A stretch of 64,000 bases of DNA from JANQOH01 sp965201155 (GCA_965201155.1 OZ241752.1:868001-932000), one strand, 5' to 3'; numbered from the stretch's first letter, positions 43,261 to 55,105 are shown. Notes: generated by a model not told the origin, from the letters alone. Program-made: numbers and translations.

Positions 43261-44121
43261 TCAGGCCAGCCAGCGCTTGCGGCGGCGGTAATGCTTGACG
43301 TCGCGGTAGCTCTTGCGTCCCGCTTCGCCAAGGCCGAGATAGAACTCCTTCACATCCGCGTTTTCCCGCAGGCTTTCCGCGTCGCCGTCCAGCACCACCC
43401 GGCCATTTTCCAGGATATAGCCGTAATCGGCATAGCGCAGCGCTATCGTCGCGTTCTGCTCGGCAAGCAGAAAGCTCACGCCCGCCTCCTCGTTCAGCCG
43501 CTGTACGATCCCGAAAATTTCCTCCACGAGCTGTGGCGCCAGCCCCATGGATGGCTCGTCGAGCAAGATAAGCGCCGGGCGCGCCATCAGCGCCCGTCCG
43601 ATCGCCGTCATCTGCTGTTCGCCGCCGGAAATATACCCGGCCTGGCTGCCCAGCCGTAGCTTCAATGCGGGAAAATAATTGTAGACCAGTTCCAGGTCGT
43701 GCTGCACCGCCGCCCGTCCGTCGCGGCGCGTATACGCCCCCGTCAACAGGTTTTCCTCCACCGTCAGATGCTCGAAACAGTGGCGGCCTTCCATCACCTG
43801 CACCACGCCCCGGCGCACCAGTTCTGACGGACTCAGACGGTCGATGCGCATGCCGTCATGCTCGATGCGGCCCTTGGTGACTTCACCCCGTTCCGCCCGC
43901 AGCAAATTCGAGATGGCCTTCAGTGTTGTCGACTTGCCCGCGCCGTTCGCACCCAGAAGCGCAACCACTCCCCCTTTCGGTACCGTCAGGGAAACCCCCT
44001 TGAGCACGAGGATCACGCGGTCATAGACCACCTCGATATTGTTGACCGACAGCAGCGTGGCGGCGGCCTCGCCAACCGCCGCTCCCGCCGTTCCCTCGGC
44101 TGCGTCCACTGCCGCCATCAC
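43261..44121 (-). CDS. livF: Liv-type ABC transporter ATPase LivF
   Basis: 286 residues. Walker A LLGANGAGKSTTL, signature YISGGEQQMTAIGRAL, Walker B ALILLDEPSMGLAP and LLAEQNATIALRYADYGYILENGRV are typical of LivF. A C-terminal extension of about 20 residues (GEAGRKSYRDVKHYRRRKRW) is beyond the usual LivF end and occurs in relatives that sit beside acyl-CoA ligases (family recollection). An N-terminal Ala-rich stretch precedes the core. It begins 7 bp after livK. Confidence 0.93.
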   Translation of the reverse strand: MMAAVDAAEGTAGAAVGEAAATLLSVNNIEVVYDRVILVLKGVSLTVPKGGVVALLGANGAGKSTTLKAISNLLRAERGEVTKGRIEHDGMRIDRLSPSELVRRGVVQVMEGRHCFEHLTVEENLLTGAYTRRDGRAAVQHDLELVYNYFPALKLRLGSQAGYISGGEQQMTAIGRALMARPALILLDEPSMGLAPQLVEEIFGIVQRLNEEAGVSFLLAEQNATIALRYADYGYILENGRVVLDGDAESLRENADVKEFYLGLGEAGRKSYRDVKHYRRRKRWLA

Positions 44122-44128
44122 TCTGTGC

Positions 44129-45457
44129 CTAAAGCACCGGGCAGTCGCGCGGAGTCACTCCCTGCTCCGCTGCATATTGCGCCGCCGACTGCTCCACCAT
44201 CGGCCGCACCAGTTCCTGGTCAGTTTCCACCCAGTCGGAAATCGCGTTCCATGTGCCGTTCCGCCATTGCAGGAACATCACCGCAGCGCCGCCTTCATGA
44301 TCCGCGCACGAAACCGCAAACGGTGGCACCAGACCCGTCGCTCCCAGCTCCGCGATACGCTCCGGCGTCAACGCCAGCGTCTCCAGCGCCTGCTGCACTT
44401 CCGCGCCGGAAACCGGACGGTTCCCGAACTGCGTCATCGCCGCGCGCAGCGCCTCGGTGGAAACAATCGCCCACACTATGGCCCGATTGTAATAGATCGA
44501 ACCCACTCGGTCGCGCGGCAGTTCGCCATTCCCCGCATCATAAACATGCTTGAGAATTTCCTGAATTACCGGAAAATCCGTCCCCGAAGAATGAAAGCCC
44601 GCAGCGATGAAGCCCTCTGCCGCATCACCGGCCGGCACCGTGTCCTCCTCGGCCCCGGACCACCAAACGCCAACCATACGGTCACGCGGGAACCCGACCC
44701 GCGCCGCTTCCTTCAGCGCCGTCGGATTCATCACCCCCCAGCCGCGCAGGATCACCCAGTCCGGGCGATAACGCCGCGCTACCTGCAGCCACGTGGCCTT
44801 CTGGTCGACACCTGGATGAACCACCGGGAAATGACGCACGTCAAACCCGTAGATTTCCGCCTGGCGATCAAGAACCGGGATCGTCTCCTTGCCATACGCC
44901 GAGTCGTGATAGATATTCGCGATCTTCAGCCCAGCCAGATTTTCCATTCCGCCGACCTGTTGGCCGATAAAGCGAATCTTCGCCGTGTTCTGCGACCAGT
45001 AATTCGTCAGCAGCGGAAAAAGATACGGGAACACCCGTCCGTCCGATGCGTCCGTCCGCCCATAGCCGATCGTCAGCACTGGAATCTGATCCTCCGCCGC
45101 CCGCTCGAATACGGAGTACGTCCCGCCGGTGCTCATGGGATGAAACAGTGCCATCCCCGTGCCCCGGTTCTTCAGCCGTTCGTAACACTCCACGATGCGG
45201 TCGTTCTGATACATCGTCTCGCATTTCTCCCAGAACAGCCGGACGCCGTTGATGCCGCCGTCGCGCGTATTCAGCAGCTTCATATAGTCGATCAGCCCGC
45301 CGCCAAACGCCGAACCGCCGGCCGCATAGGGACCCGTCCAATAGGCGTTAACCGGGAAAAACTGCATTTCCTCCTCGTTCTGCGCCTGCGCGCCGAACGC
45401 ACCGCATAGCAGCAAGAGCGCCGCCGCAAACCCGGCCGCGGTCCGAATGGGTGTCAT
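44129..45457 (-). CDS. livK: Liv-type periplasmic substrate-binding protein
   Basis: 442 residues with a signal peptide (MTPIRTAAGFAAALLLLCGAFGAQA). The peripla_BP-6 fold shows PVNAYWTGPYAAGGSAF, GINGVRLFWEKCETMYQNDR, VECYERLKNRGTG and IYHDSAYGKETIPVL. Substrates may be organic acids or amides rather than branched-chain amino acids, given the adjacent acyl-CoA ligase. A GGAGG site precedes ATG 45457. Confidence 0.88.
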   Translation of the reverse strand: MTPIRTAAGFAAALLLLCGAFGAQAQNEEEMQFFPVNAYWTGPYAAGGSAFGGGLIDYMKLLNTRDGGINGVRLFWEKCETMYQNDRIVECYERLKNRGTGMALFHPMSTGGTYSVFERAAEDQIPVLTIGYGRTDASDGRVFPYLFPLLTNYWSQNTAKIRFIGQQVGGMENLAGLKIANIYHDSAYGKETIPVLDRQAEIYGFDVRHFPVVHPGVDQKATWLQVARRYRPDWVILRGWGVMNPTALKEAARVGFPRDRMVGVWWSGAEEDTVPAGDAAEGFIAAGFHSSGTDFPVIQEILKHVYDAGNGELPRDRVGSIYYNRAIVWAIVSTEALRAAMTQFGNRPVSGAEVQQALETLALTPERIAELGATGLVPPFAVSCADHEGGAAVMFLQWRNGTWNAISDWVETDQELVRPMVEQSAAQYAAEQGVTPRDCPVL

Positions 45458-45596
45458 CGTCTCTGCCTCCATGGTCAACGGCCTCGACGCCGTCCCGCCG
45501 GGGCCCGCCCCTCGATCATTCGCCAAACCTAGCACGGGCCGCCAACGCCGCAAAGCGCTGAACATCAAACCCGACACAACCAGAAACCGAAGAATA

Positions 45597-46661
45597 TCAG
45601 TAGGGAAACGGCCACATGCGCAGCTTCTCCTTGGCCACCGCCCACAGCCGTGCAAGACCCGCCGGCTCCACAATCAGGAAGAAGATGATCAGGCAGCCAA
45701 AGACGATCAGCTCCACATTCGATGCCACACCGCCCGGCGCGTTGGGCGCCAGCACACCCAGCACATTGCTGATCACGATAGGAAGCACAACAATGAATCC
45801 CGCTCCCAGAAAAGAACCGAGAACACTTCCCAGACCGCCAATAATCACCATGAACAGAACAAAGAACGCCAGATTGATCGTAAATGCCTGCGGTTCTACC
45901 GTTCCCACATAGAAGAATACATACATGGCGCCGGCAACACCACAATAAAACGAACTGACGGCAAAGGCGATCAATTTGGTTCGCAGAAGATTGATCCCGA
46001 TAACTTCCGCAGCCACATCCATGTCACGCACCGCCATCCACGCCCGACCGATCGCGCTGCGGACCATATTCTTCATCAACACTGCAAGCAGGATCGCCAC
46101 AACCAGCGTAAACACATACTTCGTTTCCGCCGTATCTATGGGAAAACCCAACAGCGTCACCGGCGGCGCCGTGATAACCCCCGACGGCGAATAATTCTTG
46201 AACCACCCGAAATTGGTCAGGATCCATTCGATCAGGAAATGCGCCCCCAGCGTCGTCACCGCCAGGTAGAATCCCTTGATGCGCAGCGATGGCAGACCGA
46301 ACACCACCCCCACCAACGCCGCCATCACCCCGGCAAGAATAAACAGGACAGGCGCCGGCAGGAACTCGAACGCAGTGCCGAACTTGTAGGCCGTAAACGC
46401 CCCCACGGCCATGAACCCCGCCGTCCCAAGCGAAATCTGGCCACAATAGCCCAGCAGGATATTCAGTCCCATCGCCGCGATCGAATAGAGCAGAAACGGC
46501 AGCAGCAGCGACTGCAGCAGATACTCGCTGGCGACCATCGGTACGAAAAACAGCGCGATAACGCAGACGCCGATCACGCCCCACAAATCCTGCCGGATGG
46601 GGAAAATGCCCTGATCGGCCTGATAGGTCGCCTTGAACTGGCCCGACTCGCGGTAAAACAC
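45597..46661 (-). CDS. livM: Liv-type ABC transporter permease LivM
   Basis: 354 residues with about ten hydrophobic segments; the coupling loop contains AIGRAWMAVRDMDVAAEVIGIN, the LivM signature. GYCGQISLGTAGFMAVGAF is near the first third. The start is GTG 46661 behind GGGAG; the frame reads FYRESGQFKATYQADQGIFP, as in relatives, so this N-terminus is real. It lies 68 bp after livH. Confidence 0.92.
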   Translation of the reverse strand: MFYRESGQFKATYQADQGIFPIRQDLWGVIGVCVIALFFVPMVASEYLLQSLLLPFLLYSIAAMGLNILLGYCGQISLGTAGFMAVGAFTAYKFGTAFEFLPAPVLFILAGVMAALVGVVFGLPSLRIKGFYLAVTTLGAHFLIEWILTNFGWFKNYSPSGVITAPPVTLLGFPIDTAETKYVFTLVVAILLAVLMKNMVRSAIGRAWMAVRDMDVAAEVIGINLLRTKLIAFAVSSFYCGVAGAMYVFFYVGTVEPQAFTINLAFFVLFMVIIGGLGSVLGSFLGAGFIVVLPIVISNVLGVLAPNAPGGVASNVELIVFGCLIIFFLIVEPAGLARLWAVAKEKLRMWPFPY

Positions 46662-46729
46662 TCTTGCCTGTGCTCCCTGCCCGAAATATTCGTTATCGCG
46701 TCGTCATCGCGCACACGCCGGGCGCGCGC

Positions 46730-47671
46730 TTAGATTCGTTCGATGATCTTCTCGCCGAACAGCCCTTGCGGACGCACTAGAAGAAACACCGTCGCCAATA
46801 TGTAGGGAAACCAGTTCTCGAGCGCGCCGCCGACAACCCCCGACAGATAAAACTCCGCCAGCTTCTCACCCGCGCCGACAATCAGACCCCCCACGATCGC
46901 CCCGTTGATCGAGTCGAAACCGCCGATGATCAGCACCGGCAGCGCCTTGAGCGCAAGCAGCGCCAGGCTGAAATGCACACCCAGCTTGGCCCCCCACAAC
47001 ACACCGGCAATCAGTCCGATCGCCCCGGCAACACCCCACGTCACGGCCCAGATATGTTGCAGCGGAATACCCACCGACATCGCCGCCTGATGATCATCCG
47101 AAACCGCCCGCAGCGCGCGCCCGGTGCGTGTGCGGGAGAAAAACAGGCTCAGCGCCAGCACCAGCACCCCCGCAATCCCCGCCACCGCAACATCGAAAAT
47201 GGTGATGTACATTCCGGCGCTGTTCAACAGCCATTCCCACGGCTCGTCGGGAATGCCGATATCCAGCGCGTGCACTTCCGTGCCCCATGTCAGTTGCGCG
47301 AAGCCTTCCGTGAAGAAATTCAGCCCGATCGTCGCCATGAACAGGATGATAAGTGGCTGGTTCACCAGCGGGCGCAGCACCACTCGCTCCACTGCAACGC
47401 CGTAAGCCGCCATCACCAGCAGCGTTATCACCAGGCACAACACGAAAAAGAGCGGGTCCGAGGCACTGCCCGCAAATGCGCTCTCCAGCAGGCTGACAAA
47501 AGTCAGCGCGGCAAACAGTACAAACGCCCCCTGGGCGAAATTGAACACCCCCGACGCCTTGAAAATCAGCACGAAGCCCAGCGCCACCAGCGCATACATG
47601 ATGCCTGACATCAGCCCGCTGATCAGCACTTCCAGAAACAGGAAGAACTCCGGGACGAAGCCTTCACCCAT
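46730..47671 (-). CDS. livH: Liv-type ABC transporter permease LivH
   Basis: 313 residues, eight or so membrane segments. GLMSGIMYALVALGFVLIFKAS and VFNFAQGAFVLFAAL are the LivH N-terminal pattern. GRALRAVSDDHQAAMSVGI is the coupling loop, and IGGFDSINGAIVGGLIVG lies near the end. An AAAGGAGCG site precedes ATG 47671. It follows livG by 33 bp. Confidence 0.93.
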   Translation of the reverse strand: MGEGFVPEFFLFLEVLISGLMSGIMYALVALGFVLIFKASGVFNFAQGAFVLFAALTFVSLLESAFAGSASDPLFFVLCLVITLLVMAAYGVAVERVVLRPLVNQPLIILFMATIGLNFFTEGFAQLTWGTEVHALDIGIPDEPWEWLLNSAGMYITIFDVAVAGIAGVLVLALSLFFSRTRTGRALRAVSDDHQAAMSVGIPLQHIWAVTWGVAGAIGLIAGVLWGAKLGVHFSLALLALKALPVLIIGGFDSINGAIVGGLIVGAGEKLAEFYLSGVVGGALENWFPYILATVFLLVRPQGLFGEKIIERI

Positions 47672-47704
47672 GGCGAACGCTCCTTTCGTGGTTCGCAGCC
47701 CGCG

Positions 47705-48856
47705 TCATGTGCTGACTCCCAGATAGGCGTCGATCACCGCCGGATTCCGCCGCACCGCGTCTGGCGACCCGTCGGCAATCGCCCGCCCGTAGTCCAGCAC
47801 CACCACCCGGTCCGAAATATCCATCACAACGCCCATATCATGCTCAATCAGCACGATGGTCGTGCCAAACTCGTCGTTCACATCAAGGACAAAGCGGGAC
47901 ATGTCCTCCTTCTCCTCGACATTCATCCCCGCCATCGGTTCATCAAGCAGCAGCAGGCGCGGTTCCGCCGCCAGTGCCCTCCCCAGTTCAACCCGCTTCT
48001 GCAGGCCATAGGGCAAGCGCCCCACCGGCGTCTTCCGAATATCCTGGATTTCCAGAAAATCGATGATCTCCTCGACCGCCCGGCGATGCGCCAGCTCCTC
48101 TTTCATGTAGCGGCCCCAATAGAGCGCCTGCGAAAAGAGGCTGCCGCCAATCTTCGTGTTGCGCCCCGTCATGATGTTGTCCAGCGTCGTCATGCCGCGA
48201 AACAACGCAACATTCTGAAACGTGCGCGCAATGCCCTGACGCGCAATATCCGCCGGCGACAGCGCCCCGCGAGTCTCCCCGCCATACACGATCCGGCCGT
48301 GCTGCGGGCGATAGACACCGTTGATGCAGTTCAGCAGCGACGTCTTGCCCGCACCGTTCGGACCGATTATCGCCAGAACCTCGCGTTCCCTCACCTCCAC
48401 CGACACATCCGTCAGCGCCCGGACTGCCCCGAAACTCAGCGAGATGTGCTCCGCGCTCAGCAGTACCTCGCCAACATCCTTGGCCGGTCGCTGTACCGCC
48501 GGATGCGCCGTCGCCTCCGCGGGCGGCGCCTCGCGCAGCTCTTCCGCCTGCCGTTCCGCCACCGCCGCCGTCGGACCGTCTGTTTTCGCTGTCGTCATAT
48601 CCCGATAATGAAACACCGTCGTGGTGCTCTGCACCGGCCCCTCGCGCTCTGTCAGCTCAAGGCCCGCCAGATTCTCGAACTTGCGCCCGCGCAGCGCGTT
48701 GCAAACATTCGATACCGCCTTGTGCAGATGCATGTCACGGGCAACATCGCCGGCGCGTATACGCAGAAACTCCCCGCCGCCGGCCTCCCGCCATGGCGCA
48801 ACATAATGATCGACGGCAAAGCGGCGAATGCGGTCGGCCTGCGATTGCTGCGGCAT
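47705..48856 (-). CDS. livG: LivG ATPase with an additional N-terminal domain
   Basis: 383 residues where LivG usually has about 255. Residues 130-383 are ordinary LivG: Walker A IIGPNGAGKTSLL, ARTFQNVALFRGMTTLDNI, signature LPYGLQKRVELGRAL, Walker B LLLLDEPMAGMN, and IVLIEHDMGVVMDISDR. Residues 1-85 are a separate small domain (ADRIRRFAVDHYVAPWREAG, FLRIRAGDVARDMHLH, VCNALRGRKFENLAGLEL, REGPVQSTT) resembling short stand-alone winged-helix-like proteins, joined by a 45-residue Ala/Glu-rich linker. The ATG is 5 bp after the acyl-CoA ligase stop, which supports the long start; ATG 48598 would leave a 263-bp gap. Confidence 0.85.
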   Translation of the reverse strand: MPQQSQADRIRRFAVDHYVAPWREAGGGEFLRIRAGDVARDMHLHKAVSNVCNALRGRKFENLAGLELTEREGPVQSTTTVFHYRDMTTAKTDGPTAAVAERQAEELREAPPAEATAHPAVQRPAKDVGEVLLSAEHISLSFGAVRALTDVSVEVREREVLAIIGPNGAGKTSLLNCINGVYRPQHGRIVYGGETRGALSPADIARQGIARTFQNVALFRGMTTLDNIMTGRNTKIGGSLFSQALYWGRYMKEELAHRRAVEEIIDFLEIQDIRKTPVGRLPYGLQKRVELGRALAAEPRLLLLDEPMAGMNVEEKEDMSRFVLDVNDEFGTTIVLIEHDMGVVMDISDRVVVLDYGRAIADGSPDAVRRNPAVIDAYLGVST

Positions 48857-48861
48857 GGCGC

Positions 48862-50826
<1,965 letters not shown>

Positions 50827-50962
50827 CGCTGATTTGCCCCATATCCGCCGGCGCCAAACGCGGGACCAGGATCCGCAACGCCGCTCAACGCTGATTATTC
50901 ATGAAACTGAAATCCTAGACAACCCCCGTTGCCGCCGCATAACACCCCCGGGGGCAGCCGCG

Positions 50963-51568
50963 TCAGGCCTCCCACGCCCGTTGCAGCGCCGGTCGCGCGC
51001 TCAACCGCTCGATATACGCCTGCACCCCCGGCTTGTCCGAAACATCCGCCCCCAGACGCGACGCAACAATGCAGGCATGGCCCGTCATGATGTCCGCTCC
51101 GCTGAACGCTCCCGCCAGATACTCGCGACCCGCCAGCGCCGCATCCACCGCTCCCAGCATCCGCGACAACAGCCGCGACGCACGATCGACATTAACCTGA
51201 TTGCGCCGCTCCGGCGGGAGCAGGATCGTCTCCACTACAATCGTGTTCACCGGCGGCATGACCATCCCTTCCGCGTAATGCAGCCATTGCAAATACGCCG
51301 GAAATTCCGGCGACTTCACTTCTGGCGCCAGCCGCCCCGCGCCGTACTTTGCCAGGATATACTGAACGATCGCTCCGGACTCGAAAACCGTGACATCGCC
51401 GTCCCTCAGCGTCGGCACGCGGCCCATCGGATGCACCGCGAGATACTCCGGCGCGCGCATTGCCGGGTCCCCCAGCCTGAACCGTTCCAGCTCATAGGAC
51501 AGTCCGAGTTCATTGCACAGCCACACCACGCGCACCGCCCGTGTATTCGGCGCAAAATAGATCTTCAT
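50963..51568 (-). CDS. Glutathione S-transferase
   Basis: 201 residues. N-domain KIYFAPNTRAVRVVWLCNELGLSYE, cis-Pro HPMGRVPTLRDGDVTVFESGAIVQYI. The C-domain has YLAGAFSGADIMTGH and ends ARPALQRAWEA. A GGAGGG site precedes the ATG. It is 136 bp upstream of the acyl-CoA ligase on the same strand and could be read into the liv operon. Confidence 0.88.
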   Translation of the reverse strand: MKIYFAPNTRAVRVVWLCNELGLSYELERFRLGDPAMRAPEYLAVHPMGRVPTLRDGDVTVFESGAIVQYILAKYGAGRLAPEVKSPEFPAYLQWLHYAEGMVMPPVNTIVVETILLPPERRNQVNVDRASRLLSRMLGAVDAALAGREYLAGAFSGADIMTGHACIVASRLGADVSDKPGVQAYIERLSARPALQRAWEA

Positions 51569-51718
51569 GAAAACCCTCCGATAACCGCCGGCGTAGGCCC
51601 GACCCGCGCCAGACCTGCCCGTCTTCCCCGGTCAACATCGCAACCGCCGCGCCATGGCTCTTGCCTGCCGCTGCGCCGCGCGCAATGATGCGGGACCATA
51701 CCTGCCGCGACGCACACA

Positions 51719-51760
51719 TCAAGGACCCGGAAATGAAACTCAAGGACCCGGAAATGAAAC
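51719..51760. repeat. 21-bp tandem duplication carrying a ribosome-binding site and start codon
   Basis: The 21-bp unit at 51719-51739, running from TCAAGGACC to AATGAAAC, is repeated exactly at 51740-51760. Each copy contains the AAGGA site and the ATG at its proper distance, so the hydrolase gene has two in-frame starts, 51733 and 51754, seven codons apart. Confidence 0.9.
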
Positions 51761-52686
51761 GCCGCACCATGCTGAAACTGACCGCCGCCGGGGCGGCAGC
51801 GCCGTTTGTCTTGCCTACCACCCGCGCCGCGGCCGCAACCGGTGATACCGCCTTCGTACTCGTCCACGGATCATGGCACGCCGGCTGGTGCTGGTCGCTC
51901 ATCGAGCCCGCCCTCAATAACGCGGGCTGCGTCACCGTCGCCGTCGATCTGCCGGGCCACGGCCTGGGCGCCGCCCTGCCTCATTCGTTCCTCACCCGCC
52001 CGCTCGACCCCGCAGCTTTCGCCGCCGAACCCTCCGCCATCGCCGCAATCACCATCGATGCCTATGCCGATGCCGTCCTCGCCGGCGTCGGTCGGGCCGC
52101 CGCGGCCGGCGCGCGCAACGTGTTCCTGGTCGGGCACTCCATGGGCGGCGTACCCGCTACCTTCGCCGCCGCCCGGCAGCCGGAAAGCATTGCCGGAATT
52201 ATCTACATCAACGCCCTCGCTCCCACTCCGGGCAAACCTGCCGGCGCATATCTCGGGCTGGAAGACCAGCACGCGAACAGCCTCATCGGCAACGTCATCG
52301 CCGCCGACCCTTCCGTCATCGGCGCCTTGCGCATGGACCCGCGTTCGGACAACCCTGACTATCTCGACGGTGCCCGCAAGGCCCTCGCTGCCGATGTCGA
52401 GCCGGCCCTGTGGAACACCGCCATGCATCTGTTCACCCCGGACGCCCCTGTGGCGATCTATGGTGAAGCGCTTGACTTCCCTCCGGCCTTCGGCGCTCTC
52501 AAGCGAACCTGGCTGCGCAGCATGGGGGATCGGACCCTCATGCCGTCCACCGCCGGCGCCATCGTCGCGGACATGAACCGCGCATGGCCCGAGTCACCCA
52601 CCAGGATTATCGATATGGACGCATCGCACGAGGTGATCTTCTCGCAACCCGAAGCGGTTGCCGCCGCACTCATCGCCGCGGTGTAA
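51733..52686 (+). CDS. Alpha/beta-hydrolase with Tat-type signal
   Basis: 317 residues from ATG 51733, or 310 from 51754; both have an AAGGA site because of the 21-bp duplication. The signal is MKRRTMLKLTAAGAAAPFVL with Arg-Arg and a hydrophobic run ending PTTRAAAA, so export is likely by Tat. The esterase fold has FVLVHGSWHAGWCWSL, the nucleophile GHSMGGVPATFAA, and the late His in DASHEVIFSQP. Relatives include salicylate- and methylester-esterase-like hydrolases. Next to it is an MMPL transporter on the same strand. Confidence 0.88.
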   Translation: MKLKDPEMKRRTMLKLTAAGAAAPFVLPTTRAAAATGDTAFVLVHGSWHAGWCWSLIEPALNNAGCVTVAVDLPGHGLGAALPHSFLTRPLDPAAFAAEPSAIAAITIDAYADAVLAGVGRAAAAGARNVFLVGHSMGGVPATFAAARQPESIAGIIYINALAPTPGKPAGAYLGLEDQHANSLIGNVIAADPSVIGALRMDPRSDNPDYLDGARKALAADVEPALWNTAMHLFTPDAPVAIYGEALDFPPAFGALKRTWLRSMGDRTLMPSTAGAIVADMNRAWPESPTRIIDMDASHEVIFSQPEAVAAALIAAV

Positions 52687-52768
52687 GCGCCGCCCGTCCC
52701 ACCAGCGAACATTACACGTTGAAAACGATCGCCGCCCTGCCCGCGGCGCGACTACGAAAGGCCGCAGC

Positions 52769-55105
52769 ATGACCGACAAGCCCCAGGCGCAGCCAACGGA
52801 AACCTCTGGGCCGGAGCGCTATCGGCTGCGCGCCTACGGGCGGTTCATCGTGCGCTGGCGGTGGCTCGTTATCATATGCAGCGTGCTGGCCATCGTAGGG
52901 CTGACCGCCGGTCTCGGCCACCTCGGATACAACGCCGACAGCCGCGTCTTCTTCAGCGAGGACAACCCTCAACTTCAGGCGCTGAACCACTTCGAAAACA
53001 CTTACGCCAAATCTGACAACCTCCTGTTCGTGGTGGCGCCGAAGGACGGCGACGTCTTCTCCCGCCGCGCCATGGAAGCCATCGCCTGGCTCACCGACGT
53101 CGGCTGGCAGACGCCGTTCTCCCAACGTGTCGACTCCATCACCAACTACCAGTGGACTCGCGCCAACGGCGATGACGTGGAATTTTCCGATATGTATCCC
53201 GGCGCCGACTCCGCAACCGACGCTGACCTCGAAACCGCGCGCCGTGTGGTCCTCTCACAACCCATGCTCGCCAACCGCCTGGTCAACGAGCAAGGCTCCG
53301 TCACCGGCGTCGTCGTGACACTTATCCTGCCCGGCAACGATATGGACGAACCGCCGCAGGTCGCCGCCTTCGCCCGCGCCCGCGCCGACGAATTCCGGGA
53401 ACTCTTCCCGGAAATCGACCTCTATCTGCTCGGCAGCGCCATGTTCACCACCGCCTTCTCCGAAATTCCCGCCGCCGACTTCCAGATACTGTTCCCGGGC
53501 ATGATGCTCCTGATCCTGGTCATCATTGGCCTCTCCGTCCAGTCCGTCTGGTGGACGCTGCTCGTGCTCTTCTCGGTCTTTTCCACCGTTATCGTCGCCC
53601 ACGGCGCCGCCGGCTGGCTCGGCACCGTACTCAGCGCCGGCACCACCGGCGCCCCCATCATGATCCTCACCCTCGCCGTCGCCCATTGCGTCCACATCAT
53701 GATGACCTGTGAACAGCAACTCGGCGCCGGCCTCTCCAAACACGACGCCATCGTGGAATCGCTGCGCGTCAATATGGGACCTGTGTTTATCACCAGCGCC
53801 ACTACCGCCGTCGGCTTCCTCAGCCTCAACTTCTCCGACGCTCCGCCATTCCGCATGCTCGGCAATCTTGTCGCGGGTGGCATAATGATTGCCTTCGTCC
53901 TCGCCGTCACCCTCGTGCCCGCCGCCATGGCCGCACTCCCCGCACGCCCGCGCCGCCCAGACCGCCTCTCCCGGCGCCTCATGGCCCGCTTCAGTGAATT
54001 CGTCGTCGCTCGCCGCGCCATCCTCATCTGGGCAACCGGAGCCGCCATCCTCCTGCTCGCCCTCGGCATGACGCGCATCACCTTCGACGACGACTTTTCC
54101 AAATATTTCGACGAACGCTTCAAGATCCGCGTCGCAGCGGACTTCACCCAGGAACATCTCACCGGCATGAATCTTATCGAATATTCCGTGCCGGCCGGCC
54201 GCGAAGGCGGTATCGCCGAACCCGAATACCTCGCCGGACTCGAACAATTTGCCGCTTGGCTGCGAACCCAGCCCAAAGTGCGCCACGTGTACCTGCTCAC
54301 CGATGTCGTAAAGCAACTGAACCAGAACATGAGCGGCGATGACCCGGCCTATTACCGCATCCCCGAAAATCCCGAGCTGGCGGCGCAGTATCTGTTGCTC
54401 TATGAGCTCTCCCTGCCCGCCGGCCTCGACCTCAACAACATGATCAACGTGAGCAAGTCCGCCACCCGCGTGACCGTCACACTCTGGGAGACCACTTCCG
54501 CGGAGTTGCGGGAACTGAACCGTAAAGCAGAAACCTGGCTGGCCGAAAATCTGCCAGCGATGCAGGCAGTTGGTACCGGAACGTCGCTCATGTTCGCTCA
54601 CATCTCCGGACATAATATCCGCACCATGATGCTCGGCTCAGCGCTGGCGCTGGTGCTCATCTCCGCCATACTCATCGGCGCACTGCGCAGCCTGCGCATG
54701 GGTATCATAAGCCTCGTGCCAAACCTCTTCCCCGCCGCCATGGCATTCGGCCTCTGGGGATACCTCACCGGCCAGATCGGACTCGGCGTCTCCGTCGTCG
54801 CCGCCGTCACCCTCGGCATCGTCGTCGACGATACCGTGCACTTTCTCAGCAAATATCTGCGCGCCCAGCGCGAACACGGCATGGACGCACTGAACGCCGT
54901 CCGCTATGCCTTCAATACCGTCGGCATGGCCTTGTGGGTAACCTCCGCCTGCCTCGTCGCTGGTTTCCTCGTCCTCTCCCTCTCCGGCTTCAAGGTCAAT
55001 GCGGACATGGCGTTCCTGTGCAGCGTAACCATAGCGTTCGCACTCGCCGCTGACTTCCTCTTCCTGCCCCCGCTGCTCATGAAACTCGAGGCGCGAAAGA
55101 CATGA
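52769..55105 (+). CDS. RND/MMPL-family transporter
   Basis: 778 residues, two homologous halves each with one membrane helix, a large periplasmic domain (residues 65-260 and 450-620) and five more helices, as in MMPL/HpnN-like proteins. RFIVRWRWLVIICSVLAIVG begins it. NADSRVFFSEDNPQLQALNHFE is the usual first periplasmic stretch. VVDDTVHFLSKYLRAQREHG is the typical loop before the last helices. It likely moves lipids or other hydrophobic molecules to the outer membrane. ATG 52769 has a GAAAGG site. Its stop overlaps the next gene by 4 bp. Confidence 0.9.
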   Translation: MTDKPQAQPTETSGPERYRLRAYGRFIVRWRWLVIICSVLAIVGLTAGLGHLGYNADSRVFFSEDNPQLQALNHFENTYAKSDNLLFVVAPKDGDVFSRRAMEAIAWLTDVGWQTPFSQRVDSITNYQWTRANGDDVEFSDMYPGADSATDADLETARRVVLSQPMLANRLVNEQGSVTGVVVTLILPGNDMDEPPQVAAFARARADEFRELFPEIDLYLLGSAMFTTAFSEIPAADFQILFPGMMLLILVIIGLSVQSVWWTLLVLFSVFSTVIVAHGAAGWLGTVLSAGTTGAPIMILTLAVAHCVHIMMTCEQQLGAGLSKHDAIVESLRVNMGPVFITSATTAVGFLSLNFSDAPPFRMLGNLVAGGIMIAFVLAVTLVPAAMAALPARPRRPDRLSRRLMARFSEFVVARRAILIWATGAAILLLALGMTRITFDDDFSKYFDERFKIRVAADFTQEHLTGMNLIEYSVPAGREGGIAEPEYLAGLEQFAAWLRTQPKVRHVYLLTDVVKQLNQNMSGDDPAYYRIPENPELAAQYLLLYELSLPAGLDLNNMINVSKSATRVTVTLWETTSAELRELNRKAETWLAENLPAMQAVGTGTSLMFAHISGHNIRTMMLGSALALVLISAILIGALRSLRMGIISLVPNLFPAAMAFGLWGYLTGQIGLGVSVVAAVTLGIVVDDTVHFLSKYLRAQREHGMDALNAVRYAFNTVGMALWVTSACLVAGFLVLSLSGFKVNADMAFLCSVTIAFALAADFLFLPPLLMKLEARKT

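Noticed and set aside
45447..46733. Plus-strand open frame opposite livM
   Set aside because: Its translation is Arg/Gln/His-rich antisense of a membrane protein; no start signal.
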